64,000 nucleotides of DNA, from contig NZ_RBKU01000001.1 in assembly GCF_003633615.1 (NCBI RefSeq), forward strand, positions 62,001 to 126,000. The letters are read 5' to 3'. A program made the position numbers and the translations under genes. The notes under the pieces were generated by a model, which was not told the origin of the DNA, did not search any database, and saw only the letters and a list, made by a program, of their open reading frames with translations. This DNA comes from Mucilaginibacter gracilis (GTDB lineage: Bacteria > Bacteroidota > Bacteroidia > Sphingobacteriales > Sphingobacteriaceae). Positions 51,726 through 60,695 of the stretch are shown in pieces. Position 1 is the stretch's first letter. The number at the start of each line of letters is the position of its first letter.

Positions 51726-51899
51726 AGGCTATCGTGTACCGTGCCGTGTACTTTTTTTGCGGTTCTTTATACTATTGCAGTTATACAGTACACCCGGAGT
51801 GTACTGCAAACCCTGTTCGCCGGGCGTACAGGGCAAGAGTTGGACCGTCAGTCCAACTCCGGCTTGCTCCGTTTTTTCTTGCGAAAAACGGACGCTCCT
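51726..51899. other. Candidate origin of transfer (cluster of inverted repeats)
   Basis: Three separate inverted repeats lie directly upstream of mobA: CAGTACAC/GTGTACTG (51786-51793 with 51799-51806), GAGTTGGAC/GTCCAACTC (51837-51845 with 51851-51859), and CCGTTTTT/AAAAACGG (51869-51876 with 51884-51891). Arms of 8-9 bases with 5-7 base loops and a position beside mobA/mobB fit an oriT. The exact nick site cannot be named. Confidence 0.5.
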
Positions 51900-52262
51900 T
51901 TAGGTTCTTTCGGGTTCTTCGATGATGGTAATTTTGTGCAGTACGGGTTTCTCTCTGCCGTTGAGTTCTACCTGTATGGACAGGGTGCTGCCGGGTGGAA
52001 TTAAGGGCACATAGACGTTATGCAATTTGTAGTCTTCGTCCCTGTCACGAAATACGGTGAGGCGGATGGCCTGGCCGGTTTGGGTGACGGTGCAAAACAG
52101 GTCAACGCCTGCTATATTCTTCGCCCAGATCATGAAGTCGAGGCTGACGTGGTATTCGCCTGTCGGGACATCTTCTTTGTGATAGCTGTACAGGCGTGGC
52201 TCGTGGCCGTCCGCAATGGCGGTATTGAAACTTTTTACGTGGTGTAGTTTGGTGGTATTCAT
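51900..52262 (-). CDS. Hypothetical protein of the conjugative element
   Basis: The product has 120 residues with no signal peptide. It is a beta-rich fold with alternating strands (PTGEYHVSLDFMIWAKNIAG, DLFCTVTQTGQAIRLTVF, GSTLSIQVELNGREKPVLHKITIIEEPE). It resembles small immunoglobulin-like or jelly-roll domains, but no family was recognised. It is separated from mobA by the repeat-rich region and is the last gene that clearly belongs to the element; a terminator and a different type of locus follow to the right. Confidence 0.7.
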   Translation of the reverse strand: MNTTKLHHVKSFNTAIADGHEPRLYSYHKEDVPTGEYHVSLDFMIWAKNIAGVDLFCTVTQTGQAIRLTVFRDRDEDYKLHNVYVPLIPPGSTLSIQVELNGREKPVLHKITIIEEPERT

Positions 52263-52360
52263 GGCTCTGTTGTTTGAGCCAAAGGTGAGGGGTGATTTTT
52301 AGGGGGATTGCAAAGGTGGTTGGGGTGGGGTGAGAAAAATAAAACCTACCCTGTTTATGT

Positions 52361-52394
52361 AAAAAACGCCTGCCTCTCTTTCGAGGGCAGACGC
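52361..52394 (-). terminator. Rho-independent terminator of the SusCD-peptidase-GH2 operon
   Basis: On the minus strand GCGTCTGCCCTC pairs with GAGGCAGGCG (one bulge) around a 6-base loop and is followed by TTTTTT. It lies 50 bases after the GH2 stop and ends the five-gene operon that starts at the right window edge. Confidence 0.85.
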
Positions 52395-52444
52395 ACTTAC
52401 TATTAACTAACTATATAAACTAAAAAAGCAGCTTGTTTAATTTG

Positions 52445-55039
52445 CTATTTACCAGACTTCATTTTGTCTAATGTAGCTTTCAGTTCAGGGTTGCCGGAAA
52501 TACTTACTGCGCGCTCTTCTAATTTGATAGCTTCCTCTTTTTTACCCGCTTTATACAGCAGGTTGGCCTGCGTGTCGAGCATGTTCGGGTCTTCTTTGTC
52601 TTTGGTGGATAGCTTGCTCCATTCGGCTGCGGCTAATAGCAATTCAGGTTCATTAACTTTTTCAAACGCTGTCCAGGCAAACTGATTGAGTTCTATCGGC
52701 TGTAAGTTTCGTCCATATTTACTGATATAATCTTTTCCAGCTAAAACATAGTTGTTCCATTCCTGCGCGTTCATGTAATAAAAGAATTTGGCGCGCAGGA
52801 AGATTTCCTCACCCGGAGGGCCGTAGGTTTTTACCTCGCCGCTGATGGCATTCCAATCAGGCTGTTGATTCGGGGTGCTCACAGCGGCCTGTATTTTGTC
52901 TGCAAAGATGATGTTCATCATCTTTGCCTGTGCCTGCCTGGTGCAAAGCATTTTATCAATGCTTTCGGCATTTTGCTGGATAATGGCAAAGCCTTTTTCA
53001 GTTGTATGATTGGTGACCTGCATGATATACTCCAAATCTTCTTTAGAATAGGGTTCTTTTAAAGTTGCGATATAATCATTCGATGCCATGGTCGCGCCGT
53101 CCTTGTCGCCTGCCTGACTAGCCATCATAGCCAGTTTTTTCAGGTAAGCCGGTTCGCGGTTACCTTTCAGGTATTCGTCCAATTGTAAGCTGTATTTTAG
53201 GTTCGGGTCGGTCAGGTCAGCGTCTTTTGCGGTTACGATAGGCACGTTTGTGTTTGCATCAGGATTAAGGATGCTGTGTATCTTTCGTAATTCTGCGAAT
53301 GGCATTTTGATCACTTCCCGGTCGTAGGTCATGATACCGTTCTGTTCGCCCTCCACGTCAAATGGCTGGGTATAAATACTTCCTGATAAGCCTTGTTCTT
53401 CCAGCAATTTCAGGTGCTGGACCATGATACGGTATTTGCCTAATAAGCTGGCCGGTTTTTCCTGGATATAACCCCATGCAGAACTACTGTTCCACTGGTG
53501 GTCGGGTATGAATACGCCGATACCGCCAAATTCTCCTACGACCTGCGCTTTGCCATCCTGTTTGATCGGCATCATCGGATCGGGATAGGCATGTACATCG
53601 GTCATGTCTGCGCCGATGTATGCATTTGGGCTGGGTGATCTTAGCTGGCCATTCACATAAAGCAGTTCACCTGTATGGCCGTCAACTATTCGGCTGGGGT
53701 CAGCCACTTTCATTTCATTGGTCAGCCGTTCCTGGTCGTATTGTCCCCATTTCTCGTTGAACAATACCCAAGTGGTAATACAAGGATAGTTATGCAATTG
53801 CTCCATTTCCTCGTGCATGCCATTTTCAAACTCCTGTTTTGCTCCTTCCGGTAAACTTTGGTTGGGGTTAACCATATCCTGCCAGACCAGCATACCCAGC
53901 TTATCCGCCCAATAGTACCACCTTGCAGGTTCTACCTTGATATGTTTCCTTATGGTATTAAAGCCCATAGCTTTGATCGCCTGAATGTCGAATTTAAGTG
54001 ATTCATCGGTAGGCGCGGTATACAAGCCATCCGGCCAAAAGCCCTGGTCAAGGGTGCCTAAGTTGAAATAGGGTTTGTTGTTTAGGCAAATTCGGTCTAT
54101 GCCTTTTTCATCTTTTGCAATTGATATCTTCCTCATACCAAAATAACTTTTTACTTCATCGATTGTCTTACCGTTTTGTTTCAGCCTCACCACTAAATCA
54201 TACAGGAAGGGGTCGCCGGGTGACCACAAATGTTCATTTGGAATGGCAATGTTTCCAGAATTATGATTGCTATGCCATACGGCAATTTGTTTCCCTTTTT
54301 CGAATACGATTGCCTCGATTTCCAATCCTTCCTCTTGCTGATTTTGATTAACGGTTATTGCAAGTTCTTTCTTATCGATATCCGGCGTAAGTTTCAGATC
54401 GGTAATGTAGGTTTCCGATACTTCTTCTATCCATACGGTTTGCCATATTCCAGAGGTCGGGGTGTAGTAGATGTTCTGCGGATTCAGTACTTGTTTGCCG
54501 TGAGGGCCTATGCCCTGGTCTGACGGGTCATAGACTTTTACCATTAGTTCATTGTTCCCGGTTTTTAATTTATCAGTGATGTCGAGCGTGAATGCAGTAT
54601 AACCGCCCGTGTGCTGCCCTGCTTCCTTGCCATTCACAAATACCGTCGCTTGCCAGTCAACCGCGCCAAAATGCAACAAGGTTCTTCCTTTGTTTTTTGT
54701 TGTAAAGGTTCTTTTGTACCAGAGGTTTTCATCAGGTTGCAATGCTTTCTTAACGCCACTAAGCGCGCTTTCTATAGGGTAGGGCACCAATATCTCTCCT
54801 CGAAACCCCAAAGGCTTTTCCGCGTCCTTCATAGTTACCGCATAGTTCCATAGGCCGTTCAGGTTCGTCCAGTTGGAACGTACAAATTGCGGACGCGGAT
54901 ATTCCTTTAATGCATTTGTTGGTGAAACGTCTTTTGCCCAGCGGGTTTGAATGGAAATTGCCGGGGATATGTATTGTGCGTCGGCAATGGCAAAAACGGT
55001 CATGGCTACCGCTAGAAGCAGGATTTTTCTTGCGATCAT
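52445..55039 (-). CDS. Glycoside hydrolase family 2 enzyme with a C-terminal helical-repeat tail
   Basis: The product has 864 residues. A signal peptide (ending ADAQ) is followed by a GH2 sugar-binding domain (about 50-210), an immunoglobulin-like domain (about 210-305), and a TIM barrel (about 310-595) with acid/base Glu429 (LFNEKWGQ) and nucleophile Glu503 (VGEFGG). A further ~265 residues are TPR-like helices ending LDTQANLLYKAGKKEEAIKLEERA, very similar to the end of the thioredoxin encoded upstream. GH2 acts on beta-galactose, glucuronate or mannose; which one is not clear here. It is the last gene of its operon, 30 bases after the thioredoxin gene. Confidence 0.92.
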   Translation of the reverse strand: MIARKILLLAVAMTVFAIADAQYISPAISIQTRWAKDVSPTNALKEYPRPQFVRSNWTNLNGLWNYAVTMKDAEKPLGFRGEILVPYPIESALSGVKKALQPDENLWYKRTFTTKNKGRTLLHFGAVDWQATVFVNGKEAGQHTGGYTAFTLDITDKLKTGNNELMVKVYDPSDQGIGPHGKQVLNPQNIYYTPTSGIWQTVWIEEVSETYITDLKLTPDIDKKELAITVNQNQQEEGLEIEAIVFEKGKQIAVWHSNHNSGNIAIPNEHLWSPGDPFLYDLVVRLKQNGKTIDEVKSYFGMRKISIAKDEKGIDRICLNNKPYFNLGTLDQGFWPDGLYTAPTDESLKFDIQAIKAMGFNTIRKHIKVEPARWYYWADKLGMLVWQDMVNPNQSLPEGAKQEFENGMHEEMEQLHNYPCITTWVLFNEKWGQYDQERLTNEMKVADPSRIVDGHTGELLYVNGQLRSPSPNAYIGADMTDVHAYPDPMMPIKQDGKAQVVGEFGGIGVFIPDHQWNSSSAWGYIQEKPASLLGKYRIMVQHLKLLEEQGLSGSIYTQPFDVEGEQNGIMTYDREVIKMPFAELRKIHSILNPDANTNVPIVTAKDADLTDPNLKYSLQLDEYLKGNREPAYLKKLAMMASQAGDKDGATMASNDYIATLKEPYSKEDLEYIMQVTNHTTEKGFAIIQQNAESIDKMLCTRQAQAKMMNIIFADKIQAAVSTPNQQPDWNAISGEVKTYGPPGEEIFLRAKFFYYMNAQEWNNYVLAGKDYISKYGRNLQPIELNQFAWTAFEKVNEPELLLAAAEWSKLSTKDKEDPNMLDTQANLLYKAGKKEEAIKLEERAVSISGNPELKATLDKMKSGK

Positions 55040-55069
55040 TTTGGTTGATACGTTAAGTTTTTATATATT

Positions 55070-56575
55070 TTAATTTCCGGCGCCTGGCCAGGTATTTTCG
55101 CCTCTTTTCATTTTTGCCAGATTTTCCGCGAAATCGCTGTTGCCAGGTTCCTTCTTAACCACCTGGGTTTCCAGTGCTATCGCCTCGCTCAACCTGCCGG
55201 CCTTATAAAGCAAGTTGGCATAAGTGTCCAGGTTATTTGGAAATTTCCGTTCATCGGGAGCATATTTAAAAAGTTGGTCGTACCAGTAGAGCGCCCTGTT
55301 TAATTCACTTTTTTTAGTGCTCCCTTGAAATACCAACCAGCAGTCATTATTCAGGTCAAAGGCCACATTGCCCTTTTGGTACCTAACATTCCTGCCCGCG
55401 GTCAAATCGAGTTCTTTGATTTTGTATTTGGCAAATTGTGCCGCATTGCCTTTACTAAAGTACCAAGCTGCTTTCGCTTTCACCAGTACCCTGTCGGCAT
55501 ATCCCTTATCAAAGCGTTTTTTGACTTCCGTGTAAATTTTTTTCCAGTCTAAATCGGCAACTCCCCTGCGTTCAGCTTCAGCGATAAAAGGCCTGACCGT
55601 TTCCCTGATTATTAATGCATCCAGCGTAAACTGCGAAAATGACTCAACTGCCATTACCTGGTCGATTCTCTTGGTATTCTCATATAGTAGTTCAAAAGCC
55701 ATACCGTGTGTACTTGTTATCGTACTGCTAATAAATTCAATATTGCTCCGGGTAAACACCTGGTCTGTTTGCATAGCGGCTATATATTTATCAACCTCTT
55801 TTTCAGCCAATTGCTCATTTTTCCCAACGCTCAAAATGAAGTAAATATCATCCGGCGTGGCCACAGCCGTCTCATCCAATTTAGCGAGATAGGCAGTTGA
55901 TTTCTCCTTTAGCCAGGCCAGGTCGTCGCCTGCAATATTTTGCAAGAATTCTATATTCGATTTTGATATCAATTCCGAATCAGATAATTTCGATACTAAA
56001 CTGTCGGCTATTTCTTTAGCCTGCACATTGTCACCAGCGTATTTCGCGCTAATTGCAAGGTTTCCTAACAAATTTTTAGTTATTAATCCCTGACGAAAGC
56101 CTTCAATTAAGTGAACATATTGTTTTTGCGGATCCAAAGCGTCCGCCACCAGGGCAATAAAGCCTGCCTGATCGTAACCTCCTGATGCCCGGTGCACCAG
56201 CACGCCCTCCGGCGTAAAAAACAAAAAAGTCGGAAAAGCATCCACATGGTAGGTTTTAAGGATAAGTGCTGCATCGTTATACCAAGCCTTAGTATGACCA
56301 TCATCAATGGCCAGCCGGTCTTGCTGGACTTTGACCGCAATAAATTTAGAATTTATAGCGTTGCCTGCTTCTGCGGAAGAATAAACATTCTGGTCCATTT
56401 CCTTACAGGGCCCGCACCAGGTGGCAAAGCAATCGACAAAAATATACTTCTGTTCTGCTTTAGCCCTTTCTTTGAGCTCGTTCCAGGAACCGCTGTTATC
56501 GAAATTTATTCCCTGTGCGTTTAATTGCACCGAAATGCAAGTAAACAAGATCAATAGGATTGTTGTTCGTTTCAT
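55070..56575 (-). CDS. Secreted thioredoxin with C-terminal TPR-like region
   Basis: The product has 501 residues. A signal peptide (ending LNAQ) is followed by a thioredoxin domain (about 25-150) with Cys54-Gly-Pro-Cys57 in FATWCGPC and FPTFLFFTPEG. A long helical region (about 155-500) ends with LDTYANLLYKAGRLSEAIALETQVV. The redox site is intact, so it should reduce or exchange disulfides in the periplasm. It is placed between the S9 peptidase (11 bases) and the GH2 gene (30 bases) in one operon with SusCD. Confidence 0.9.
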   Translation of the reverse strand: MKRTTILLILFTCISVQLNAQGINFDNSGSWNELKERAKAEQKYIFVDCFATWCGPCKEMDQNVYSSAEAGNAINSKFIAVKVQQDRLAIDDGHTKAWYNDAALILKTYHVDAFPTFLFFTPEGVLVHRASGGYDQAGFIALVADALDPQKQYVHLIEGFRQGLITKNLLGNLAISAKYAGDNVQAKEIADSLVSKLSDSELISKSNIEFLQNIAGDDLAWLKEKSTAYLAKLDETAVATPDDIYFILSVGKNEQLAEKEVDKYIAAMQTDQVFTRSNIEFISSTITSTHGMAFELLYENTKRIDQVMAVESFSQFTLDALIIRETVRPFIAEAERRGVADLDWKKIYTEVKKRFDKGYADRVLVKAKAAWYFSKGNAAQFAKYKIKELDLTAGRNVRYQKGNVAFDLNNDCWLVFQGSTKKSELNRALYWYDQLFKYAPDERKFPNNLDTYANLLYKAGRLSEAIALETQVVKKEPGNSDFAENLAKMKRGENTWPGAGN

Positions 56576-56586
56576 GGTAGTCCGTT

Positions 56587-59244
56587 TTAGTTTTTCGTTG
56601 TGTCGATTTCAAGTCCCGTTTCTGTGCCTTTTAACCGGGCCGGAACACCGCGCGACATCCAGACAGGTTCAGGATTATTTTTCAGGTAATGATTAAAAAA
56701 TTGTTCCTGCCGGATAGTATAATCCATTCCCCCTCCCTGGTGCCCGCTGTTCTCATAATATAATAGCCAGGCCTTTTTACCAAGCCCCCGTAAGGCCGTG
56801 AACATTTCCAGGGACGATTGTGGCAGCACGGTATTATCCTCCTTTCCTGCTCTTAATAAAAGCGGTGTATGGATCCTGTCCGCATGGAAATAAGCAGAAT
56901 TACGGAGATAGCCATCCAGGTTGTTCCAGAGCGTGCTCCCCATTCTTAACTGGTATTGTTGGGTCATGCTCCTTGTGTAGCTGCTTTGCCCGAACGCGCT
57001 GGTCAGGTTTAATGGGGCGGAGGAAAGCGATATTGCTTTGAATAGGTCAGTCACTGTTGCGATATACCCTCCCTCAAAGCCACCAAAACTATGCCCCTGC
57101 AATCCCAGGTGTTCCATATCTATAAATGGTCTTGACCGCAGGTAATCCACGGCGCTGGCTACTGATTCATAGGCGCTGTTGCCGGGTTCGCCTACTTTAT
57201 AATAAATATCTGGCGTAAAGACGAGGTAACCATTGCTGACATAGTAAGGGATGTTCAGGTCGCCGCTGGATTGCTCAAAATCGTGCCATAAATTCAGTTC
57301 ATTGGCGATCCGTTCATAGATATAAACGATCATCGGGTATTTCCTTGAAGGATCAAAGTTTTCGGGCTTGTACAAAATACCTTCGGTCAGGCGGCCGTTG
57401 TTTTGATTCCATTTGATCAATTCCGAACTCATCCAGTTATACCTTTTCTGGGGGGCATTGTCGCTGATTTGCCGGAACGATTTGAAATCATTGGTTCCGA
57501 AATAATTCGGGGCTTCCGCAACACTTGAACGGGTCACGATATACCTAGTAGAATTAGCGGCCTTAATTACCGGCCAATTATAGAAGACCTGCGAATTTGG
57601 GGAAAGTGGTTCGACATGGTAAAAGTGCGGGCTCATTATCAAATATTCCGGATCGGCGCCTCGTGCCGAAAGCCTGAAAAAGCCAGTGGATTTATCTTTG
57701 AGGCTAAAGGCGCTGAGTATAACCCGGTTGTTGCCCGTCCATGTATTCCAGGGTTCGGCCAGTATCCTGAATACGACCTGGTGTGATCTTCCATAACCCT
57801 TGGTGATATTCAACGGTTTTCTCACACCGGCAGGATCTACCTGCCAGATGTCATAGCGATCATAGATCAGCACGCTGTTCCCGTCGGCCGACCAGTTATA
57901 ACTGTTGTTATAGTTCATGGGCGGCCTGGGATGGTCCCCTTCTTCATCGGCGAGCTTCTGCGGGACTTGCGATGAAATATTAACCAGTTTCCCTGAACTG
58001 ATCGTATAGCTAAAATAGCCGCCGGAGTAACCATCATAATACAGGATATATTTTTCATCCGGCGAAATCGCTCCGTTAGCGAGGATCAACTCTTTTTTAA
58101 CTACATCTTTTTTTCCGGTTCGGAGATCTACTACAGACAATGCGCAGCGATTGGCTTCCAGCCAGTCGGCGTCATTACTGAAATTTGTTCTTACCAGGAC
58201 TTTGCTATTCACAGTGCCGGGTTCCGCACTTATGGTTTCCCCTGGTTTTGTCAATACTAACAGTATGCTGTCCTTTACGCTTACCACCGCGCTGATGTGC
58301 AGGGTCGTGTTGTTCATTTGCTCATTTTGCAATACCGAATCTTTATAGTTCCAGACGCTCAGCGCTTTGGTATTATAGTCGAAATTAGGATCAGCGGGCG
58401 CCGGAGGTGAAAACAACCCGATAAAGACGTATTCACCAGTCTTGTTGAACGAGGGCATAGCGCCGTCCAAATAGTAATTAGCTGGCATTAACGACTTAAT
58501 AGCCAATTGCCTGGCAATATTGCCTGTATTTGGCTGATAGATCCAGAGTTCGCGCTGTTTTCCCTCCTGGTCCTTTCCCTGGCTAATAAAAGCAAATTTT
58601 CCACCGGTTCGGTCAAAACAAAAAGCTGATATACCGGGGCCCGTCCAAATAGAGGTCATTGCATAAGTCTCCAGGTCGAGCCATTGCAATACGGTCTGAC
58701 TGGCTTTGGGTGCATCCGAAACTTGATTTAACACCATTGCTTTGCCGCCGTCGGCGAGATAAACATCGTTGACCTGGTGATAGTACCGGCTGGTGCCGTC
58801 TTTGAACCGCATTACCCTTAATGTTTTTGAAGTATCATTTAACCGGCAGGCCATCCCTTCCCCTGCGCCGCTGCCGAAATGTACGAAGTCGAGGATGCCG
58901 GCCAGGTATCGCTTTGTATTATTGCCAAGGTCCAAAATGCACAAACTGTCCCGGCCAATAGGGACTACCGCCATCTTGCTATCTGTTGTAAAAAATCCCC
59001 TGGATGCATCCGGGCAAGGGAAGGTTTGGCTACGGCGCTGTTTTAGATTTGCGATCAGCAAAGAGCTTCCGGTGTTTTTAATGCCCGCATACATTAGGTA
59101 ATTCCCGTCGTTACTGATACGGCCGCCTTCAATACGTGTCCATTGGTCATACATTTTGTAATCCAGTGGCGGCTTGGCTGCCTGCTGGGCAGAGGCGGGC
59201 AAAGCGCATACCGCTATCATCAGTGTTATTAATCTAACAAGCAT
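56587..59244 (-). CDS. S9 (prolyl-oligopeptidase) family secreted peptidase
   Basis: The product has 885 residues. A signal peptide (ending ASAQQ) is followed by a beta-propeller-like region (about 30-610) and an alpha/beta-hydrolase domain (about 620-885). The triad reads Ser719 (GLQGHSFGGFEGG), Asp803 (AGKEDNTVL) and His835 (NSGHQGGG). The family cleaves short peptides, usually after proline or as di/acyl-peptidases. It lies 26 bases after the SusD gene and 11 bases before the thioredoxin gene. With SusCD and GH2 it suggests glycopeptide breakdown in the periplasm (inference). Confidence 0.93.
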   Translation of the reverse strand: MLVRLITLMIAVCALPASAQQAAKPPLDYKMYDQWTRIEGGRISNDGNYLMYAGIKNTGSSLLIANLKQRRSQTFPCPDASRGFFTTDSKMAVVPIGRDSLCILDLGNNTKRYLAGILDFVHFGSGAGEGMACRLNDTSKTLRVMRFKDGTSRYYHQVNDVYLADGGKAMVLNQVSDAPKASQTVLQWLDLETYAMTSIWTGPGISAFCFDRTGGKFAFISQGKDQEGKQRELWIYQPNTGNIARQLAIKSLMPANYYLDGAMPSFNKTGEYVFIGLFSPPAPADPNFDYNTKALSVWNYKDSVLQNEQMNNTTLHISAVVSVKDSILLVLTKPGETISAEPGTVNSKVLVRTNFSNDADWLEANRCALSVVDLRTGKKDVVKKELILANGAISPDEKYILYYDGYSGGYFSYTISSGKLVNISSQVPQKLADEEGDHPRPPMNYNNSYNWSADGNSVLIYDRYDIWQVDPAGVRKPLNITKGYGRSHQVVFRILAEPWNTWTGNNRVILSAFSLKDKSTGFFRLSARGADPEYLIMSPHFYHVEPLSPNSQVFYNWPVIKAANSTRYIVTRSSVAEAPNYFGTNDFKSFRQISDNAPQKRYNWMSSELIKWNQNNGRLTEGILYKPENFDPSRKYPMIVYIYERIANELNLWHDFEQSSGDLNIPYYVSNGYLVFTPDIYYKVGEPGNSAYESVASAVDYLRSRPFIDMEHLGLQGHSFGGFEGGYIATVTDLFKAISLSSAPLNLTSAFGQSSYTRSMTQQYQLRMGSTLWNNLDGYLRNSAYFHADRIHTPLLLRAGKEDNTVLPQSSLEMFTALRGLGKKAWLLYYENSGHQGGGMDYTIRQEQFFNHYLKNNPEPVWMSRGVPARLKGTETGLEIDTTKN

Positions 59245-59270
59245 CGTTTAATTTTTTTAAGGTGAACTAT

Positions 59271-60683
59271 TTAATAACCGGGATTTTGGATCAGCGCGGG
59301 GTTCAATTTGATATCCGAAAGGGGCAAAGGGTATAACTGGTCATGACTATCCCAGGTGCCTCCTTTTTCAGCGGTAACGCTAGGCAACACGGTGTTGGCC
59401 TGTTTAGTTCTCTTCAGGTCGAACCATCGGTGCCCCCATTCGGTAAATAACTCCACCCGCCTTTCCTTAAGGACCGCCGCAAGCAGATCAGCCGGTGCCG
59501 CAGCCGGTGTGGCTGCCAGCCCTGCCCGGGCCCGGATGGCGTTCAGATCGGCCGCGGCGCCCTCTGTGTTTCCCAATTCCGTACGGGCTTCGGCTCGGAT
59601 CAGGTAAAGTTCGGCCAGCCGGAACACCATATAGTATTCAGCCGCCGGGGGCGCTGACAGCGCCTTGTATTTGATAGGGTAGTAATATAGCCGCCCGCCG
59701 GCCGTAACCGTATCTACCCAAGCCGCCCGGCGCTGATCACCCGACTCAAAGTCAGCTATCAAGCGTTCGTTAAGGGCAAACGGTTGCGCGTCGTCCGGCC
59801 CGTCGCTGGTTAACAACAAGCTCCTGGCGTCATTGGTGTTCCAGGCAGGGTCTACGGGCATAAGTTGCCAGATCGCTTCGTTGCTTTGACGTAGAAACAC
59901 GTTTCCCAGGTCTTCCAGTTTATACTTCGGGTCCTGGATGACGGCGCCGGCTTCCTGCTCAGCCAGTGCATACTGGCCGGTAAAAAGGTAGGTCCTGGCC
60001 AGCAAAGCGGAGGCCGTAGCCCTGTTGGGCCTAACCCTTTCCGCGTCCGCTGAAGCATTTGAATTTCCATCCACATAACTATCCTGCAATAGCAATTTGG
60101 CGCTTATCAAATCCGATACGATCTGTTTATAAACCAGGTCCGAACTCGTCCTTGCCATCTTCGAATTCTGCAGGTAATCGCTGCTTAACACCAAAGGGAC
60201 GTCCCCGTAAAGGTTGACTAAATAAAAATTCAGAAAGGCCCGCACAAACAGCGCCTCACCCTGTAACTGGGCTTTGACCGAAGGCGTTAAACCCTGGCTT
60301 TTCTTTAAACCTTCCAATACCGAATTTACCGCTTGGAGATAGGTAAAGGAATTTTCCCAGAACGCGTAGTAGTCCACGGCGGATAGCTGGTTGACATAGA
60401 TCTTCTGGAACAGCACATCGGTCCCGAAATATTTCAGCTCATCGGCTGAAAGCCCGCAACGGATACCCATCTGGTTAATGCCGCCCCCTGTGTCATATTC
60501 AGAAAGCCGGATATATACGCCTTTGAGTACGGCTGTCGCGGTCGCGTCATTATTGTAAACATTTTGTCCGGTAACAGCGGTAACAGGCGGCGGGATTTCA
60601 ACGAATTTTTTACACCCGGAAAAACAAAGGGTCAGCAAGCATACCCGGAACAGGAGGGCTTGTATAGGTTTGAATATTTTCAT
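59271..60683 (-). CDS. SusD/RagB-family outer-membrane lipoprotein (right locus)
   Basis: The product has 470 residues. The lipoprotein signal ends CFSGCKKFVEI with Cys24. The N-terminal region includes GEALFVRAFLNFYLVNLYGDVPLV, and the C-terminal motif is LKERRVELFTEWGHRWFDLKRT. It starts 12 bases after the SusC stop. It is similar in layout to the SusD at 40966, suggesting the two loci come from the same SusCD subgroup. The base composition is GC-rich relative to the locus at 7-20 kb. Confidence 0.95.
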   Translation of the reverse strand: MKIFKPIQALLFRVCLLTLCFSGCKKFVEIPPPVTAVTGQNVYNNDATATAVLKGVYIRLSEYDTGGGINQMGIRCGLSADELKYFGTDVLFQKIYVNQLSAVDYYAFWENSFTYLQAVNSVLEGLKKSQGLTPSVKAQLQGEALFVRAFLNFYLVNLYGDVPLVLSSDYLQNSKMARTSSDLVYKQIVSDLISAKLLLQDSYVDGNSNASADAERVRPNRATASALLARTYLFTGQYALAEQEAGAVIQDPKYKLEDLGNVFLRQSNEAIWQLMPVDPAWNTNDARSLLLTSDGPDDAQPFALNERLIADFESGDQRRAAWVDTVTAGGRLYYYPIKYKALSAPPAAEYYMVFRLAELYLIRAEARTELGNTEGAAADLNAIRARAGLAATPAAAPADLLAAVLKERRVELFTEWGHRWFDLKRTKQANTVLPSVTAEKGGTWDSHDQLYPLPLSDIKLNPALIQNPGY

Positions 60684-60695
60684 CTTCTTTAAGTT

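Noticed and set aside
51384..52004. Plus-strand open frame of 206 residues
   Set aside because: It is antisense to mobA, runs through the repeat-rich region and into the next gene; composition is shadow-like.
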